Notes: generated from the sequence alone by a model not told the origin. A DNA stretch of 64,000 nt from Vesta saturnalis (GCA_036346205.1 JARFJB010001594.1:2466501-2530500); one strand, 5' to 3'. Positions 11,700 through 23,860 are shown, numbered from the stretch's first letter. Made by a program: numbers and translations.

Positions 11700-13130
11700 A
11701 ATTTATTCGGTTAAGAATATTTTTAACAAATCGGACTATTTTAATTGCTTTTCAAAGATTTACCTTTTAATGACATCATTATTTGCTGCAAAATAAATAA
11801 ATGCATTAAATTAATTGGAAATACATTTTGCATTATAAACTTACCTCGTAATAGTGAATAATTAATAATAATAGTTTTGAAAAAAACTGTTGTTTACAAA
11901 TGCAATGGAAACTAATAAATTACGAAGCGAAAGATAAATTATTATATCTACAAAACACGATGCGATTATACGAAACGAAATACGAAGAATAATTTGAGGT
12001 TAAATAGCCAAGAAGACATCCGACAGCGTCATGCGCTTTGACTTTAGAATCGACATACGTTTTTAAGTTATGCATTTAAAATATATAGCAGACGTATATT
12101 TATATAACCCATCTTTCTTTAAGTGGGAACAGATGCATTTCACAGTAATAATTACCTATATCCCCATTCTCGAGTCCGCCATGAGACACCTCTCCCCGGC
12201 GCTATATATATACATTATATAATTATAATTTCTATTGTAATTATCATTCATGCAATAACTTAAAGCAACACTTTTAAGTTCAAATTTATAGGTACTTTTA
12301 AGTTTGCTAAAAAGTTTCTAACACAAGTTATGTAACACTTACATTTGTGTAGCACCCTGTTTATTTGAATAAGTTTATTAAGCGATATTTAATTGGTGCA
12401 CGTGCTTCTTGTAACTACACTGCGCGCGCTAGTTTTTAAATTAGCGCAATAAATAATGCCGTTCGCTTATGGACTATCAAGGAAAGTGAAGTAAAGCAGG
12501 ATTACAGTGTAGTGGATAAGTAATAAGAAATTACGTAAACTATTCCCGTAAGTAGAGTAAGATAAAAAGTTGCTGAAGAAGTACAAAAAGAGGAGGCTTA
12601 CTTGTATATATGGTTAGTAACGAATGGTGCGATCTCTCGTCGAAGAGTATTCTATAGACCGTTTCAAACATTAAATTCAGTGTAGGAAGGATAGGGTAGT
12701 GCAAATTAAATGAGGATTTTCTTGACGACGTTGCCGCTTCATGCATAAAAACATGTATTTAAATCATTTTCCTTATTATTGTTTTTATACAAATAATAGA
12801 TCACAACATAATGGAATGGAATTTTAGAAACTGCAGATTACTATAATTAAAAGGATAGTAAATAATTTCTTTTGAATGACTCCCATAATAATTAATAATG
12901 ACCTATTATTCAACCATTTATTATAAATATTAATAATACTGACAGTGACATGTGTAATTTATAAATATCTTATTTACCCTTTACCAATATTTTTTAAAAA
13001 GAGTTACTATTTCTCCATTATGTTATAAAATAAATGTAACTAATACTAATTAAAAAATAAATGATTAAACAGATATGTAGTACACACATTGGTTTGATAA
13101 CCGCTGAGAAAAAGATATTCACAGGCAGGT
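11700..13130. other. Intergenic, no gene seen
   Basis: AT-rich. The stretch near 12,170-12,200 contains the inverted partner of the 5,164 motif. A 68-codon frame at 12,540-12,746 shows no recognisable feature. Confidence 0.5.
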
Positions 13131-13139
13131 ACTTATAGA

Positions 13140-14182
13140 TTGACTCAATTTATACAGATTTTACGAAAGCCTTTGATAGAGTAAATCATAAAATGCTCAT
13201 CATGAAATTAAGTCAGCTAAGTCTGCGTGATCCATTGGTATCATGGTTAAACTTTTACCTTACTGGCCGTACTCAAATAGTGAAATATCATAATTTTATC
13301 TCTGTAACATCAGGAGTTCCTCAAGATGCGCATTTAGCACCATTACTTTTTCTATTATATATCAATGATGTTAAGCTTACATTTAAGCATTCGAAATTTC
13401 TGTTATTTGCCGATGATAATAAAATATTTAAAGCCATAAAATCTGAACAGGATTGTGTTAAAATCCAGACCGATATAAATGCGTTATGCTCTTGGTGTTC
13501 AATGAATGGACTGGAACTAAACCTATCTAAATGTTTTAGAATTACATTCTATCGTACTAAACAACAAATCCGATTTAATTATAGTATTAATCACATTATT
13601 GTTGAAACTAAGAGTACAGTTACTGTCTTGGGAGTTATTTTTTCGTTTGACCTCTCTTTGCATATACATTAGATATGTAATAAAGCATTGAAACAACTGG
13701 GATTTCTATTTCGTTGCACAACACATTTTCGAAATCATCTAATTTTAAAAACTATATATTTTTCATGCGTTGGTTCCACTCTAGAATACTGCTCTCAAGT
13801 GTGGTCACCTCATCACTCTACATGTATTGTAAAAATCGAAAAAGTTCAGTACAAGTTTCTACGATTTTCTTCGTACAAATCTGGTCCTCATGCAAGCAAT
13901 GTTTCCTATACAAGTGCTGTTACTGCTATAAAAAGCAATACTTTACTTGCAAGACGAAAATTATTTGATCTTACATTTCTGTATAAACTACTGAATGGTC
14001 AACTAGATTGTTCCTTCCTTCTCCAATTAATTACCTTTTACATACCTGGAAAAACAGTAAGGCATACTCATCTTTTTTGTGTAAAGCGTCACAAAACGAA
14101 CTACCTGTATAACATGGATTCTGAAAGGTGTATGGGCTTTGCAAACTCCTATCCAACCTTTGATTTATTTGAATGCATTTAA
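13140..14182 (+). pseudogene. LINE reverse transcriptase, C-terminal part
   Basis: The frame enters at DFTKAFDRVNHKML (motif A, with Asp) around 13,155, then SGVPQDAHLAPLLFLLYIND (the motif normally reads PQGS) and LLFADDNKIF (the catalytic FADD box) near 13,400. A single TAG at 13,670-13,672 interrupts. The same frame then runs on (ICNKALKQLGF, then TLEYCSQVWSPHH) to the stop at 14,180-14,182, giving the typical C-terminal domain of jockey/CR1-like elements. The catalytic Asp pair survives, but the Gly-to-Asp change in the PQG motif and the stop indicate a dead copy. Confidence 0.85.
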
Positions 14183-14440
14183 ACATAAAGCAAAATATTT
14201 GATTTCCAATGAAGATGGCTCTTTCTATGTACAATACTATAGTTAAGCGTAATGTAGTTAAATTCAATACTTGTGTTCTTTATTATTCTTGTGTAATTGT
14301 TTCAATTTAATTGTTAAATTGCTACCTAATTCAATTATATTACTTAATTAAAATATTATATTAAAATCTGATTATCTTGCACTTTCATAATTGTTGTATC
14401 TGTTGTTTTTGGGGTTTTCCTGTAAATAAACATTATTATT
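13140..14440 (+). mobile_element. 5'-truncated non-LTR retrotransposon (jockey/CR1-like)
   Basis: Only the 3' half of the reverse transcriptase ORF and the 3' UTR remain, the usual product of incomplete target-primed reverse transcription. The 3' end near 14,440 reads AATAAACATTATTATTAAT, a short ATT repeat like that of CR1-type tails. No endonuclease domain or first ORF is present. Confidence 0.75.
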
Positions 14441-14957
14441 AATATCGCTGTTAACTGCTGAAATATGGCAAGTCCATCTGCCACTTAAAGCTACACCGAA
14501 TTTTATGTTTGAAATGGTCTATAGTTGTACCCATATCGATCAGTCGATGAAGGAGCCAATCATGAGTGTGGCTCCAAACATTCTAAATATGTAAGTCTCA
14601 AATAAACTTTGTTACACGATCAAATCGCACTGGGCTTCCCAAGGTAAGCGGGTTTCCAAGCGGATGACGGTTTCGAGATAAGACGTAAAATGCACCATAA
14701 AACAACAAATAACAAAATTCAATGCGAGACAATAGTCTTTAAGTGCTAGCACAATCTGAAGTTTCCCTGAAATAAATCTAATAATGTAATATTGCTTCCC
14801 ATTAAAACTCTAGATCGAAGTATCACTTTAACGAAATCTTACATTAATATTGTGGGGGAAGTCTATCACATGCAGCAACACTGTGCCTTCATCAGGTTGT
14901 GTATTTAAATTAAATTTACTTCTTCAAGTCAAGTTTAACACAGTTTATAGGTACATT

Positions 14958-14961
<4 letters not shown>

Positions 14962-15024
<63 letters not shown>
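14962..15024. repeat. (TA)n microsatellite
   Basis: About 31 uninterrupted TA units. Confidence 0.95.
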
Positions 15025-15025
<1 letters not shown>

Positions 15026-15765
15026 CTATAAACCGTGCTTTGTTCAGCCCAATATATTATTAATAGACCGCTACTAAACCTGAGGTAGGGGAATCATGAA
15101 CAACTTGCTTTTCTATACATAACATATGTATATGTATATGATATTTGTGAATCCCAACAATGTTGCCGCCGTTAACGTACTCATTTGGGACTGTTTATAC
15201 ATTATTCACATTTAGTAAATTGTATTGCTGTTTAGAATGTTTGAATCTTAGACCGTAAGCAGAATAATAAAAACTGCCTAATAAGCTACTTTGCAATAAA
15301 TGCTCAGAAAATTGAAAAATTTGTCAATTTGAAATAATACAAGTTCGTTTCCATAAGCAATGAAATTATATTAAATTGTATACTCAATTTTCAAATTCCA
15401 GTAAAGCTATCACCATCAGTACTTGGGTTTATATTGATTGTTACGGGTGTTAGTTTCCAGCCTCAATCGTGTTCCAGTGTTACAGATTTTTCAAGATAAT
15501 ACATTTACCTTACGATAATGATTTATATGTGTTTATTTAAAACTAATGAACTAGAATTGTTAAGGCTCCTCGCCGAAGGATACTTTTTATACATTTGACT
15601 GTATTCGATTTATTTTTAACTTCGTATGTCGTTAAGGATGTTAAATAAACTACTTAAAAGTTCATTTACTGCTTTATCTCTCCGAAATTGACAAATTTTT
15701 AAATTAAGTTGGAACACGGTGACGAATTAACCTTCTAACGGGGCCAATACAAATGATACTCACAC

Positions 15766-15889
15766 AAGCACCTACCCAAATACACACACCCACGCGCGCG
15801 CCCACACACACCCACGTGCGCCCACACACACCCACGTGCGCCCGCCCACATACACAGACACACACACGCACACACGCGCACGCACACGC

Positions 15890-15938
<49 letters not shown>

Positions 15939-15955
15939 CACACCCGTCCGTCCGT
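15766..15955. repeat. Compound (CA)n array
   Basis: A CA-rich tract with interspersed CG and CCC steps, pure (CA)n at ~15,893-15,930. It is followed by a short CCGTCCGTCTATCC and CCATCCATC tetranucleotide tail to ~15,980. Confidence 0.9.
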
Positions 15956-17361
15956 CTATCCCTCCACCCATCCATCCATCGACTCACCCGCCAACTTGGA
16001 TTATGACTATTTTTCCAATCCTAAACAACCGTCCTCTATAATTATGATTGATAAAACAATATCAACTATAGTATTTCATTACTTCTCAACCTTGATCGTT
16101 GTAATCTAGGACTTGGTGTACAATAACACATAAATTTATAAAATCACTCTTTTATAGAGCAGTTATCCACAAAAATTTAAATTGCTAAGAAAATAAACAA
16201 GAATAATATGGAGGTGTGAAAATGACAACACATTTTCATAAATTTGTTCTAATACCTTAAACAATTTACTGAGGATGATAACAGTGTTATCAAAACGTAT
16301 AGAATTATATAAATATAAATATAATATACACCATTTAAACCCAGAAGTTAAGTATTTCAATGATGAAAACACAGTGTATAGATAAAATAAACAATATGTC
16401 ATTTCCGACTTTTCAAGTACAGTTCCTGCAAATATTTCCTCTTAGTATTTTCTGCACTACGATGCCAGTAAAGAATCGAGACTAGTATTAAATTCGCAAA
16501 AATTCTCAAACTAATTTATATCATGTTTACCATTTTTCTGATAATTCTTTAAAAAACAACTAGTTAAAATTACTTCACTACGCGCAAGAAGTCCTATGTA
16601 CTATCTACTACAGAACAAGTTTTTATTAAAATTCATGAGAATTAAGTAATAATTATAGTAATAATACTAGTGATAATGAGTCTAATTAACATTTTTTATT
16701 AATTCTGAACGCATTCATACATTTGAAACAGAGAATTTCTCAAAAACTTCAGAATAAGAAATACATGAGTGAACGATTTATGTAACTAGAGAAATATTTT
16801 GCGTTGTCAAAAAATTATTATAGTGGTGTCACGTTGTGCCGTACAAATTTTGTTATTTTTCGAAAATCATACATTTTAGGAAGAAATTATTTTTTAAAAT
16901 TAATTCAGTCTCTGGTAATAACCGTGCTATTTCAACAATCGCTGCAAAAATATTACGTTACTTCCATATACGGGATTTACTTTTATATACAGACCATATG
17001 TATGAATTTGTAGCGGCACATAATTAGTACACATTTTAAATGATCAACATCTTTTATAATAACAACCTTATAGAGACCAAGCAGTAGCTAAAATAAAAAT
17101 ATTAAAAATCATCGTAAAATAATCCAAATTGACCTAGAATATACTTACGATTCCTTGTAAGGCCCGGACTACGTTCCCACAAATCGGGCTCACTAGCGTA
17201 CAATTTGTTTGACTAAAAAAGGTGTATATAAATGCTACCTCTGCAACAAAATATATTGAACTAATCTGTATATAGTGTATATATAAACGTACTATTATTG
17301 AGACCGATATATAATTCACATTTACACGTTATATAACATTTGTTGTTATATTTTGACTATA

Positions 17362-17364
<3 letters not shown>

Positions 17365-17409
<45 letters not shown>
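17365..17409. repeat. (TA)n microsatellite
   Basis: About 22 TA units, abutting the transposase remnant to its right. Confidence 0.95.
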
Positions 17410-17410
<1 letters not shown>

Positions 17411-17445
17411 CGTCTTTCATAATTCCGTGAAATTTTAAAACTTAA

Positions 17446-17930
17446 TTATAAGCAAACTATACAACGAATCATAATTCTTACGCTAATAGAACACAAATGC
17501 TCAATGTGTCCACCCTGGCTGACACGGCAGGCATCTAACTGATAATCAACTTCATTCCATACACGTGTCACCATGTCACGATCAATCAATGCCACAGTTG
17601 CGGTGATATGGCCGGAAATGTGCATCAGCCAATTCTCCAGCATGTCTATATAAGTTCTCCAGTGACGCGCGCTCCCTGAAAAAAAGTGGTCCTTACACCT
17701 TCATCTTAGAAATTGCGCAGAAAGCATTCACCCTACGCAAATCTCGCACATGCTCATTTATGGTGTAGGGATTTTCAGTTCCCCGGATCCGAACAGTGTA
17801 CCGATGTATATGAAATGTAGCTCGTCGAAAAATCGCGAAATCATCATCTTCAAACCTTTCCTGCATTTCAGTTGCTACATGTCTAACCAGCATGTAAACA
17901 TTTTTAAGAAAGTGCACTCGGCTAGACTCC
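17446..17930 (-). pseudogene. Mariner-like transposase remnant with internal deletion
   Basis: Two pieces on the minus strand. The 5' piece (17,930-17,650) reads FRRATFHIHRYTVRIRGTEN and then VNAFCAISKMKV, the region after the first catalytic Asp. The 3' piece (17,643-17,446) reads MVTRVWNEVDYQLDACRVSQ and GGHIEHL, the extreme C-terminus of the family. Everything between, including the second and third catalytic Asp, is deleted near 17,650. Downstream to 18,120 there is only a purine-rich stretch. Clearly non-functional. Confidence 0.75.
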
Positions 17931-17959
17931 TGCGTACGGTCGTTTGACCGCAGAGCACT

Positions 17960-19700
17960 TGGATGCGTGGGGTTTTGGAGGTTTGCTACACTGTTGTTAA
18001 CGTGGTTAGATAGCCACTAAAGGATAGGCGCCACAGGTTTTATTCAGGAAAGGGGATAAAAGGAAAGAAAAAGGAAAAAGAGGAGTAGAGTAGGGGCAGG
18101 CCCTGTAAAACCTGAAACAGGTAGTGCTCCTAAAAAAAAAAAGAAAACAATTTAAAAGAGAAAAAAAACTTTTACCCAAACAACCAAAAAGTAAACGTAT
18201 ATTTAATTTAATTTAAACTCACCTTAGTAATTGTCGAATAAATATCGAACGTAAACAATAATGATAATATGCTAGTTTTTCCCCAAAGTATTCATAACAA
18301 TCTTAACTAACAAAATAATTATAATTCAGCCCTGACGATGGCAAGTGGTGAGCCGTCGCAGATGCCCACAAAGAAAAAAACTAAATATATTCAGTTCGTT
18401 AATCGAACCCTAAACGTAAAAAAAAAGGTTCGTTAATTGTGCCGCTCCCGACGGTTGTAAGTACTTACAAATCGCAGCCGAAAGGGCGAAAGTAACCCAT
18501 AAAGTGCGATCTAAAATAGATCCACAATGAAAATAGTAGTGCTTAATTTTTGAAACGGCTTGCCTACGTTTCACAAAATAGAATTTAAATCCCCAATGAT
18601 TTTGATTTCGGTTTCTTTAATTTTATTAAAACCCTTAAGAAGTGGTATTAAATAGAAATATCTGGATAATCTGTTCAGTGCAAGCCATAGAATTGCAGCA
18701 AGACATTCAATAGTACAGAAATTTTTATTACAGCAAAACTTGCTCTGAACAAAATTATCCGTAATGACAAATAATTAATATTAATGAAAGACAAAGTACA
18801 GAAAAGTTACAAAAATTCTAAATTTGAATATAAATATATATATACAGTTTCAAACAATGACTGTAATTCATATGACCTCGATATCTGTTCCACCCTGTAT
18901 AATGTATTTTAAAAACAGGAGCTTCAACGCGCAACTACCGTGTGAAGGTAGTGAACTAAGTAGGTCAACGTCCCAGTGAATAATAGGTGTGGTTTTTTTT
19001 CCTTCTTTTTGTAGGCAGAAATTAATTACAAATTGAACAAATCAAACTCTAGATTATTCAACCACTTTAGCCTCCAGTAAAAGAATGTTATTATAACAGG
19101 GATTGTAAATGATTAATTTTTGTTGCAAGTAAGTAAATAAGGTTAAACACTGAATGTAACCTAACTATGTTGTACGGATTTTAGAAATACACTGTTCATT
19201 ACACAAGTCCTGTGTATATTGAATAATAAAGAAAATTTTTCTTGAAGATCAATCTCCCCATCGGAAAATGGCGTGTTAAGCAAAAAAAAAAGATCAGGAA
19301 CAACGCCCTAACAAAAGCAATATTGCAAACCTGTCAAAACTATTCAAACTAGATAAGAATGTTAAAACCAAATTGTGATAAATAAATTTTACAGATATCT
19401 AATTGTTGTCTTTTAAAAACAAGATTCCTTTTCAAACTCTATTAAATGACCCTAACTCTTCGAGATGGCGCAACTTGTTTAAATACCAAATTTATATCTA
19501 TAAAGGAATAAAAAGATGTGTACGTTAAATAAATTAGTTTAACTGTAGAGGTGCGAAAAATAATTTTTTGAGGTACGAAATTAAAACATTCCACCAACGA
19601 GTAAGGAAATATTAATATTTAGATGTAACTAATTAGTTCATTCATTAAATAAAGTAACGGAAGTTATCGAAAATACACGTTATTCACGATAAACACGTAA
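17960..19700. other. Intergenic, no gene seen
   Basis: Contains A/G-rich runs (18,030-18,180) and otherwise AT-rich sequence. Nothing coding was recognised on either strand. Confidence 0.45.
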
Positions 19701-19714
19701 CACAGTGTAAAAGT

Positions 19715-19905
19715 TGGTACGGACCTGTTTGTCATCCACGCTGAGAGCCTTATGTAATTGATGTTTGTAGGGTGTAAATCTTAGCCTCTTACGGAGAATT
19801 CGCCACACTTTCGTTTGTGAGAGGTCAAGTTGTAAACTTCTACGTTTAATGGACTTTTGGGGCTACGCTCATACGCTTCCCTGACGCGTTGAGCGTCCTG
19901 GTCCT
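19715..19905 (-). pseudogene. Mariner-like transposase DNA-binding fragment
   Basis: Too broken to show as a long open frame. On the minus strand, DAQRVREAYERSP near 19,880 is followed after a one-step frame change by KSIKRRSLQLDLSQTKVWRI, LRKRLRFTPYKHQL and DDKQVR. This matches the second helix-turn-helix and linker of mariner-like transposases of the type found at 17.4 kb. No catalytic region follows. It could be the 5' part of the same or a related degraded element. Confidence 0.65.
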
Positions 19906-20159
19906 TCCTTATTGAATTGGATGTTCTTGTATATTCTAAAACGCAAAGATTTTTACTATTTATTTAACGCCATATTGACAGTTTGTTACTTGTTATTGTT
20001 ACCGTTTCTAAGGAACTGTGTAATTAATTTTAATTCTAGCGACAAACCGGGGCAACAAAGCGATGCTGTTTTGTTAACAAAAACTTTGAGAGTTTCTGGC
20101 TAGGATACGTGTTGCAAAATAATATAATAGAGTAAAGTAAAGTAAAGATGTATTGTGTA

Positions 20160-20835
20160 GTTTTGGTGATGCGCTGCTCAGTAGTCTTCATCCTCTTCAG
20201 CGCGTGGAATGAATGGTTATTGGGCTGCGTGGTGTTGACATCATGATGTTGAGTATTACGAGTATCCGAAAACTGTTGTGGTGGTGGTTGTGTGGACTCT
20301 CATGTTGTCTCTCGGCTGGTGTTTGTGATTCTACTGCCTCGGATATCTGAAATAAAAAGAAAAACGTCACAATCGTGTGCACAACGATAGCGGGGCTATT
20401 ATTTTCGAGTTAGGATGGAATTTCCTTACCTTGAGGATGTACAGAGCAAATAAAAAAAACCGATACTATACACTTATCCGAGGCATTAATTACTTCTCTT
20501 CCGGAGAGTGCTTACCCAAAAAAGGCACACACATCCTGACCGTGCGTGTGGATCACTCCTCACAGGTCAGTCGCAGTTTGAACCTTCGCTAGTACCGCTG
20601 ACACCTTGCGGATGACAGGTAGGGCCTTCTCCGTATCGAAGCCTGAGAGGAAGTCTGGAATGGCATCGAACCCTAAAGCGGGTGGAGTGGGCGTTTTCTC
20701 GACTGAATCCCTAATCGCAATCGGTACTTGCACCTTCTCGCTACCGCTTGCTAACGGTTCGTTGTTGAGAGGTGTAGCAGCCGGCGGTATCCTCTTCTGT
20801 AGCTGTTGGCGTGATGCATCAGCCTGCTGTGGTCA
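20160..20835 (-). other. Unidentified coding-like locus with splice signals
   Basis: Not recognised. On the minus strand one frame stays open from ~20,835 to ~20,572 without a Met. It is rich in Pro, Ala and acidic residues (for example PTPPALGFDAIPDFLSGFD). Further down, a CAAG/GTAAGG donor near 20,431 and a pyrimidine tract ending TTTATTTCAG near 20,349 frame a possible ~80 bp intron. After it comes a Gln/Thr/His-rich frame to ~20,197. The frames do not join cleanly. It could be a retroelement gag-like piece or a decayed host exon; it lies just downstream of the GIY-YIG fragment on the same strand. Confidence 0.25.
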
Positions 20836-20984
20836 TCGATGGGGCTACTAGGTGATCTGCGGCTACCGTGGTGATGCCTTTTAGCGGTGGCGGTCGTGTC
20901 TTTTTTTCCGCCTCCTCTTCTGTGAGGTGGCGGCCGGTAACGCGTCTCTGCTCGTTCGGTGGAATGGCAAATCGAGTAGAAACT

Positions 20985-21235
20985 ATTGTTGCGTGAAGCA
21001 TAGTGTGATTTATTATTAGTACATTGAAAAGATCTACAAGGTTGAGATGTTTTAGTTTTAAATCTTCTTCCTGTTGACCGAGATAAAATTTATTACAATC
21101 TCCACTATTCAACTTATAAACTCGTGATTTATCTTTCCTATCAATTTTGCACTTTTTATTTTTTACACATTTTGCTAGTGTATTGTTACATTTCAAAGCT
21201 ATGTCTGATCCTGAAATTTGTGGTTGTTTAAAAAT
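20985..21235 (-). pseudogene. GIY-YIG endonuclease fragment (Penelope-like element)
   Basis: The minus-strand frame from ~21,235 reads a basic, Cys-containing linker, then KSRVYKLNSGDCNKFYLGQ near 21,125-21,070. This fits the GIY...YIG signature of the Penelope-type endonuclease, with RVY and YLG variants. A one-base shift then gives GRRFKTKT and later FQCTNNKSHYASRNN, matching the region after the catalytic Arg in this family. No reverse transcriptase is visible upstream. Identification rests on short motifs, so other GIY-YIG proteins cannot be excluded. Confidence 0.55.
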
Positions 21236-21491
21236 AATAAAGTTTTATAAAAAAAATCGACTTTATTCATGCCTATTACTGTTTTTCCTTACTCAATTAG
21301 AGCTGTAGTATCATACATAACAGCACCTGCATTTAAAATATCTAACAAATTAAGAGACATTATCTAACAAAATTGTTTTTACTGTAAAGCGAAATAAATG
21401 TAAAAACTAAATAAATATGATTGAAAATGCAAAAGCTGCATTATCGACATTTTTTGGAATTTTTTTTACTTTGTATTTATGTCTATGAATC

Positions 21492-21803
21492 TCTATTGAC
21501 ATGAAGTTTTAAACGTCATTCTGACAGATTAGTTTTTGTTTTTACAATGTTGCCCGTTTTCGTTATAAACGTATAAAAAAGTGGTTGCATAATTATCCTA
21601 AAGAAATTGAAATTAAAATTATTTCATTTCTTTTAATTTCCATTTGGAAGGTCGTGTGGTGTTCGACACCAGATATTTTAGGATAATTATGCAACCTATT
21701 TTATAATAAGTTTGTTACGAAAATAGGCTACATTGTAAACACAAAAACAATAATCTATGCCGAACAAACGTTTAAAACTTCATGTCAGACAGAGGTTAAT
21801 AGA
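21492..21803. repeat. Foldback repeat (MITE-like), ~310 bp
   Basis: The left arm 21,492-21,600 and right arm 21,678-21,803 are inverted copies. Both contain the GACATGAAGTTTTAAACGT motif, an ACAATGTTGCC/GGCTACATTGT block and GCATAATTATCCTA. The ~75 bp centre carries a small hairpin GTGTTCGACAC. No coding capacity. Confidence 0.8.
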
Positions 21804-21854
21804 CATCTAGATGATAATTAAAATTAAAGGAAATTAATTTTAATTCTAATTTTT

Positions 21855-22040
21855 TTAGGATAACTATGCAATCTCTTTTTTATACGTTCATAACAAAACA
21901 GGCAACATTGTAAAAACAAAAACAGTAATCCATGTCTGAATGACGTTTAAAACTTCATGTCAGATAGATAATTATATAAAATTATATTATGTAATTTTTT
22001 TAGGATAACTATGCACCCTTTTTTTTATACGTTCAAAATA
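21855..22040. repeat. Two further partial foldback arms
   Basis: 21,855-21,966 repeats the right arm of the preceding foldback in the same orientation (TAGGATAACTATGCAATC to CTTCATGTCAGATA). A third, shorter copy starts at ~21,995 (AGGATAACTATGCACCC). Confidence 0.75.
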
Positions 22041-22151
22041 AGGTATATTCTGTTTAAGATGGTATAGATGTAAAAATATAATGAAAATGTAGTTAACATG
22101 AATATTGAAAAAATATGAAAATTGCAAAAAAAATAAATTCACTTGCAGGAA

Positions 22152-22490
22152 GTGCAATGTTACCAAAATGATATTAATGTAAGTTAATAAGTAACATTCT
22201 TAACCTCAATATCTGACTACCAGTTGTCAATCAAAAATTTAAATATTGCCAAACTATATTTTTGGAAGCATTCAACTTTTGACGTGCAATGTTATCAAAA
22301 TGATATTAATGTAAGTGCCAACTTAAACGTGTTATTAAGTAACATTCTTAACCTCAGTTAAGAATTGTCAATAAAAAATTTAAACGTTTCCAAACTATAT
22401 TTTTGGAACCAGTCAACTTTTTGACGTGCATTGTTACCAAAATGATATTAGTGTAAGTGCCAACTTAAACATTCTTAACCTCAGTGTCTG
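22152..22490. repeat. ~135 bp tandem repeat, about 2.5 units
   Basis: Units begin at 22,152, 22,284 and 22,426 with GTGCAATGTTACCAAAATGA or close variants. They share AAACTATATTTTTGGAA and TAACATTCTTAACCTCA. Unit lengths are 132 and 142 bp and the third is partial. Confidence 0.88.
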
Positions 22491-22499
22491 ACATGAATA

Positions 22500-23057
22500 G
22501 AATTTGTTTCAAAAATAACAATTACAGTTAAAATCGGGCACTTGAAATATAATAAAAAGAAAAATTAGTTAAAGCTTATTGGAAGCAAATATGCATGTTT
22601 ATACACAAATTTGAATAAGTAATGAAAACGTATTTACATTGCAGTGTTATTCTAAATTAATTTTAATAATTTTAATTCTGCTAATCAAAAGAAGTACATA
22701 ATGATACTAAAAAGTATGTTTTTATTTGGCAAAATGGTTATTTTAAATTTTGGGATTTTTAAGAATTATTAATTCAAAATGTAATGCATCAAAAAGTGAT
22801 TTTATTTTTTTATATTCAATAGTATTGAAACTATTTCAAATTAAAAATAATATTTAAAAACATATTTCAATTTATGTTTATATAATGAAATATCATCTCG
22901 CTAAATTATAGTAGATTCTAATAAAAAGAATGTAAATTATAAAAACATTAAAAATTGATAAATATTAACTAATTTGGTGAGCAAACCCTTTTATATCAAA
23001 TTCAAAATGTATATGTTGAACACATTAATATCTATGGAATTTGAGCGAAGACCACTA

Positions 23058-23062
<5 letters not shown>
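22500..23062. other. AT-rich intergenic, no gene seen
   Basis: Very AT-rich and without open frames of note. Confidence 0.5.

Positions 23063-23118
<56 letters not shown>
23063..23118. repeat. (TA)n microsatellite
   Basis: About 28 TA units. Confidence 0.95.
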
Positions 23119-23121
<3 letters not shown>

Positions 23122-23559
23122 CGATTGGGAAGGGGTTGAGGTTAGATGGGTCAAGATTGGTTAAAACCCAAAATGTTTGTAAAAGGTCTAAAAATGATTA
23201 TAAGAGTAGTTTGGATCGATTTGGGGTGATCACGTTTTTCGCTCATTGTATAGCTCGGTTTTAATTTAGGATCACTTTTAAAGTTCGAGTTTTGGGCCAA
23301 AAAAGTTGACTTGCGTTTTTTGGCGGATATTCCATCTAGGTGTCCCAAAGAACTTATATTTCAAATTTCAGAGTTCGGACGCGCGAGATAAAGAAGATGG
23401 CTCTATATCTCGAAAAGTGAAGAGGATACAGAAAAGTTGAAAATCCTGTTTTAGCATTTGATGTCGATCTAAATTTGTGCAAAGTTTCGAAAAAAATGGT
23501 CTGTAAATAACGAAGTTATTAAGAGATGTGCGAAGTCGACCTTCCTCCGAATCGATGCC

Positions 23560-23860
23560 CGTGGAAAAAAGAACAACACTCCTCCATCATATGTGTGTGT
23601 GTTCTGTCCCCTTGGGGTAGTGCGCCGGTAGTTTGGACTATACGACACAACGCCCTAACCCCGCCCCACTCCATCGCCGTCGCTCGCGAACTCTCCACCC
23701 TCACGTCGGGCCGTCGGGGAATCTTTATTTCGATACCTCGCAAATGCGATCGAGGCAATCTCGAAAAGGGGAGAGACGCGACGGCCGAATGCGAGTGGTC
23801 CCGTCCAAACGGTACACGGGACGTTTCTTATCTAGTAGAACTCGGGCCGTGTGAAAAATT
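23560..23860. other. GC-rich patch of unknown nature
   Basis: A sharp local rise in G+C and CpG within AT-rich DNA (for example CGCCGTCGCTCGCGAACTC at ~23,667). Overlapping open frames exist on both strands (plus 23,526-23,891, minus 23,519-23,758), which high GC content alone can produce; none looks like a known protein. It could be a promoter-like CpG island, a GC-rich transposon piece or a non-autonomous repeat. Confidence 0.4.

Larger units (their letters stand above)
14441..17364. other. Intergenic with microsatellites
   Basis: No gene seen. It holds the TA tract at 14,962 and the CA-rich array at 15,766. Open frames across the latter only translate the repeat. Confidence 0.5.

Noticed and set aside
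22152..22490. Possible CRISPR-like array
   Set aside because: The units are ~135 bp direct repeats without short conserved repeats and unique spacers, and the DNA is eukaryotic in character.
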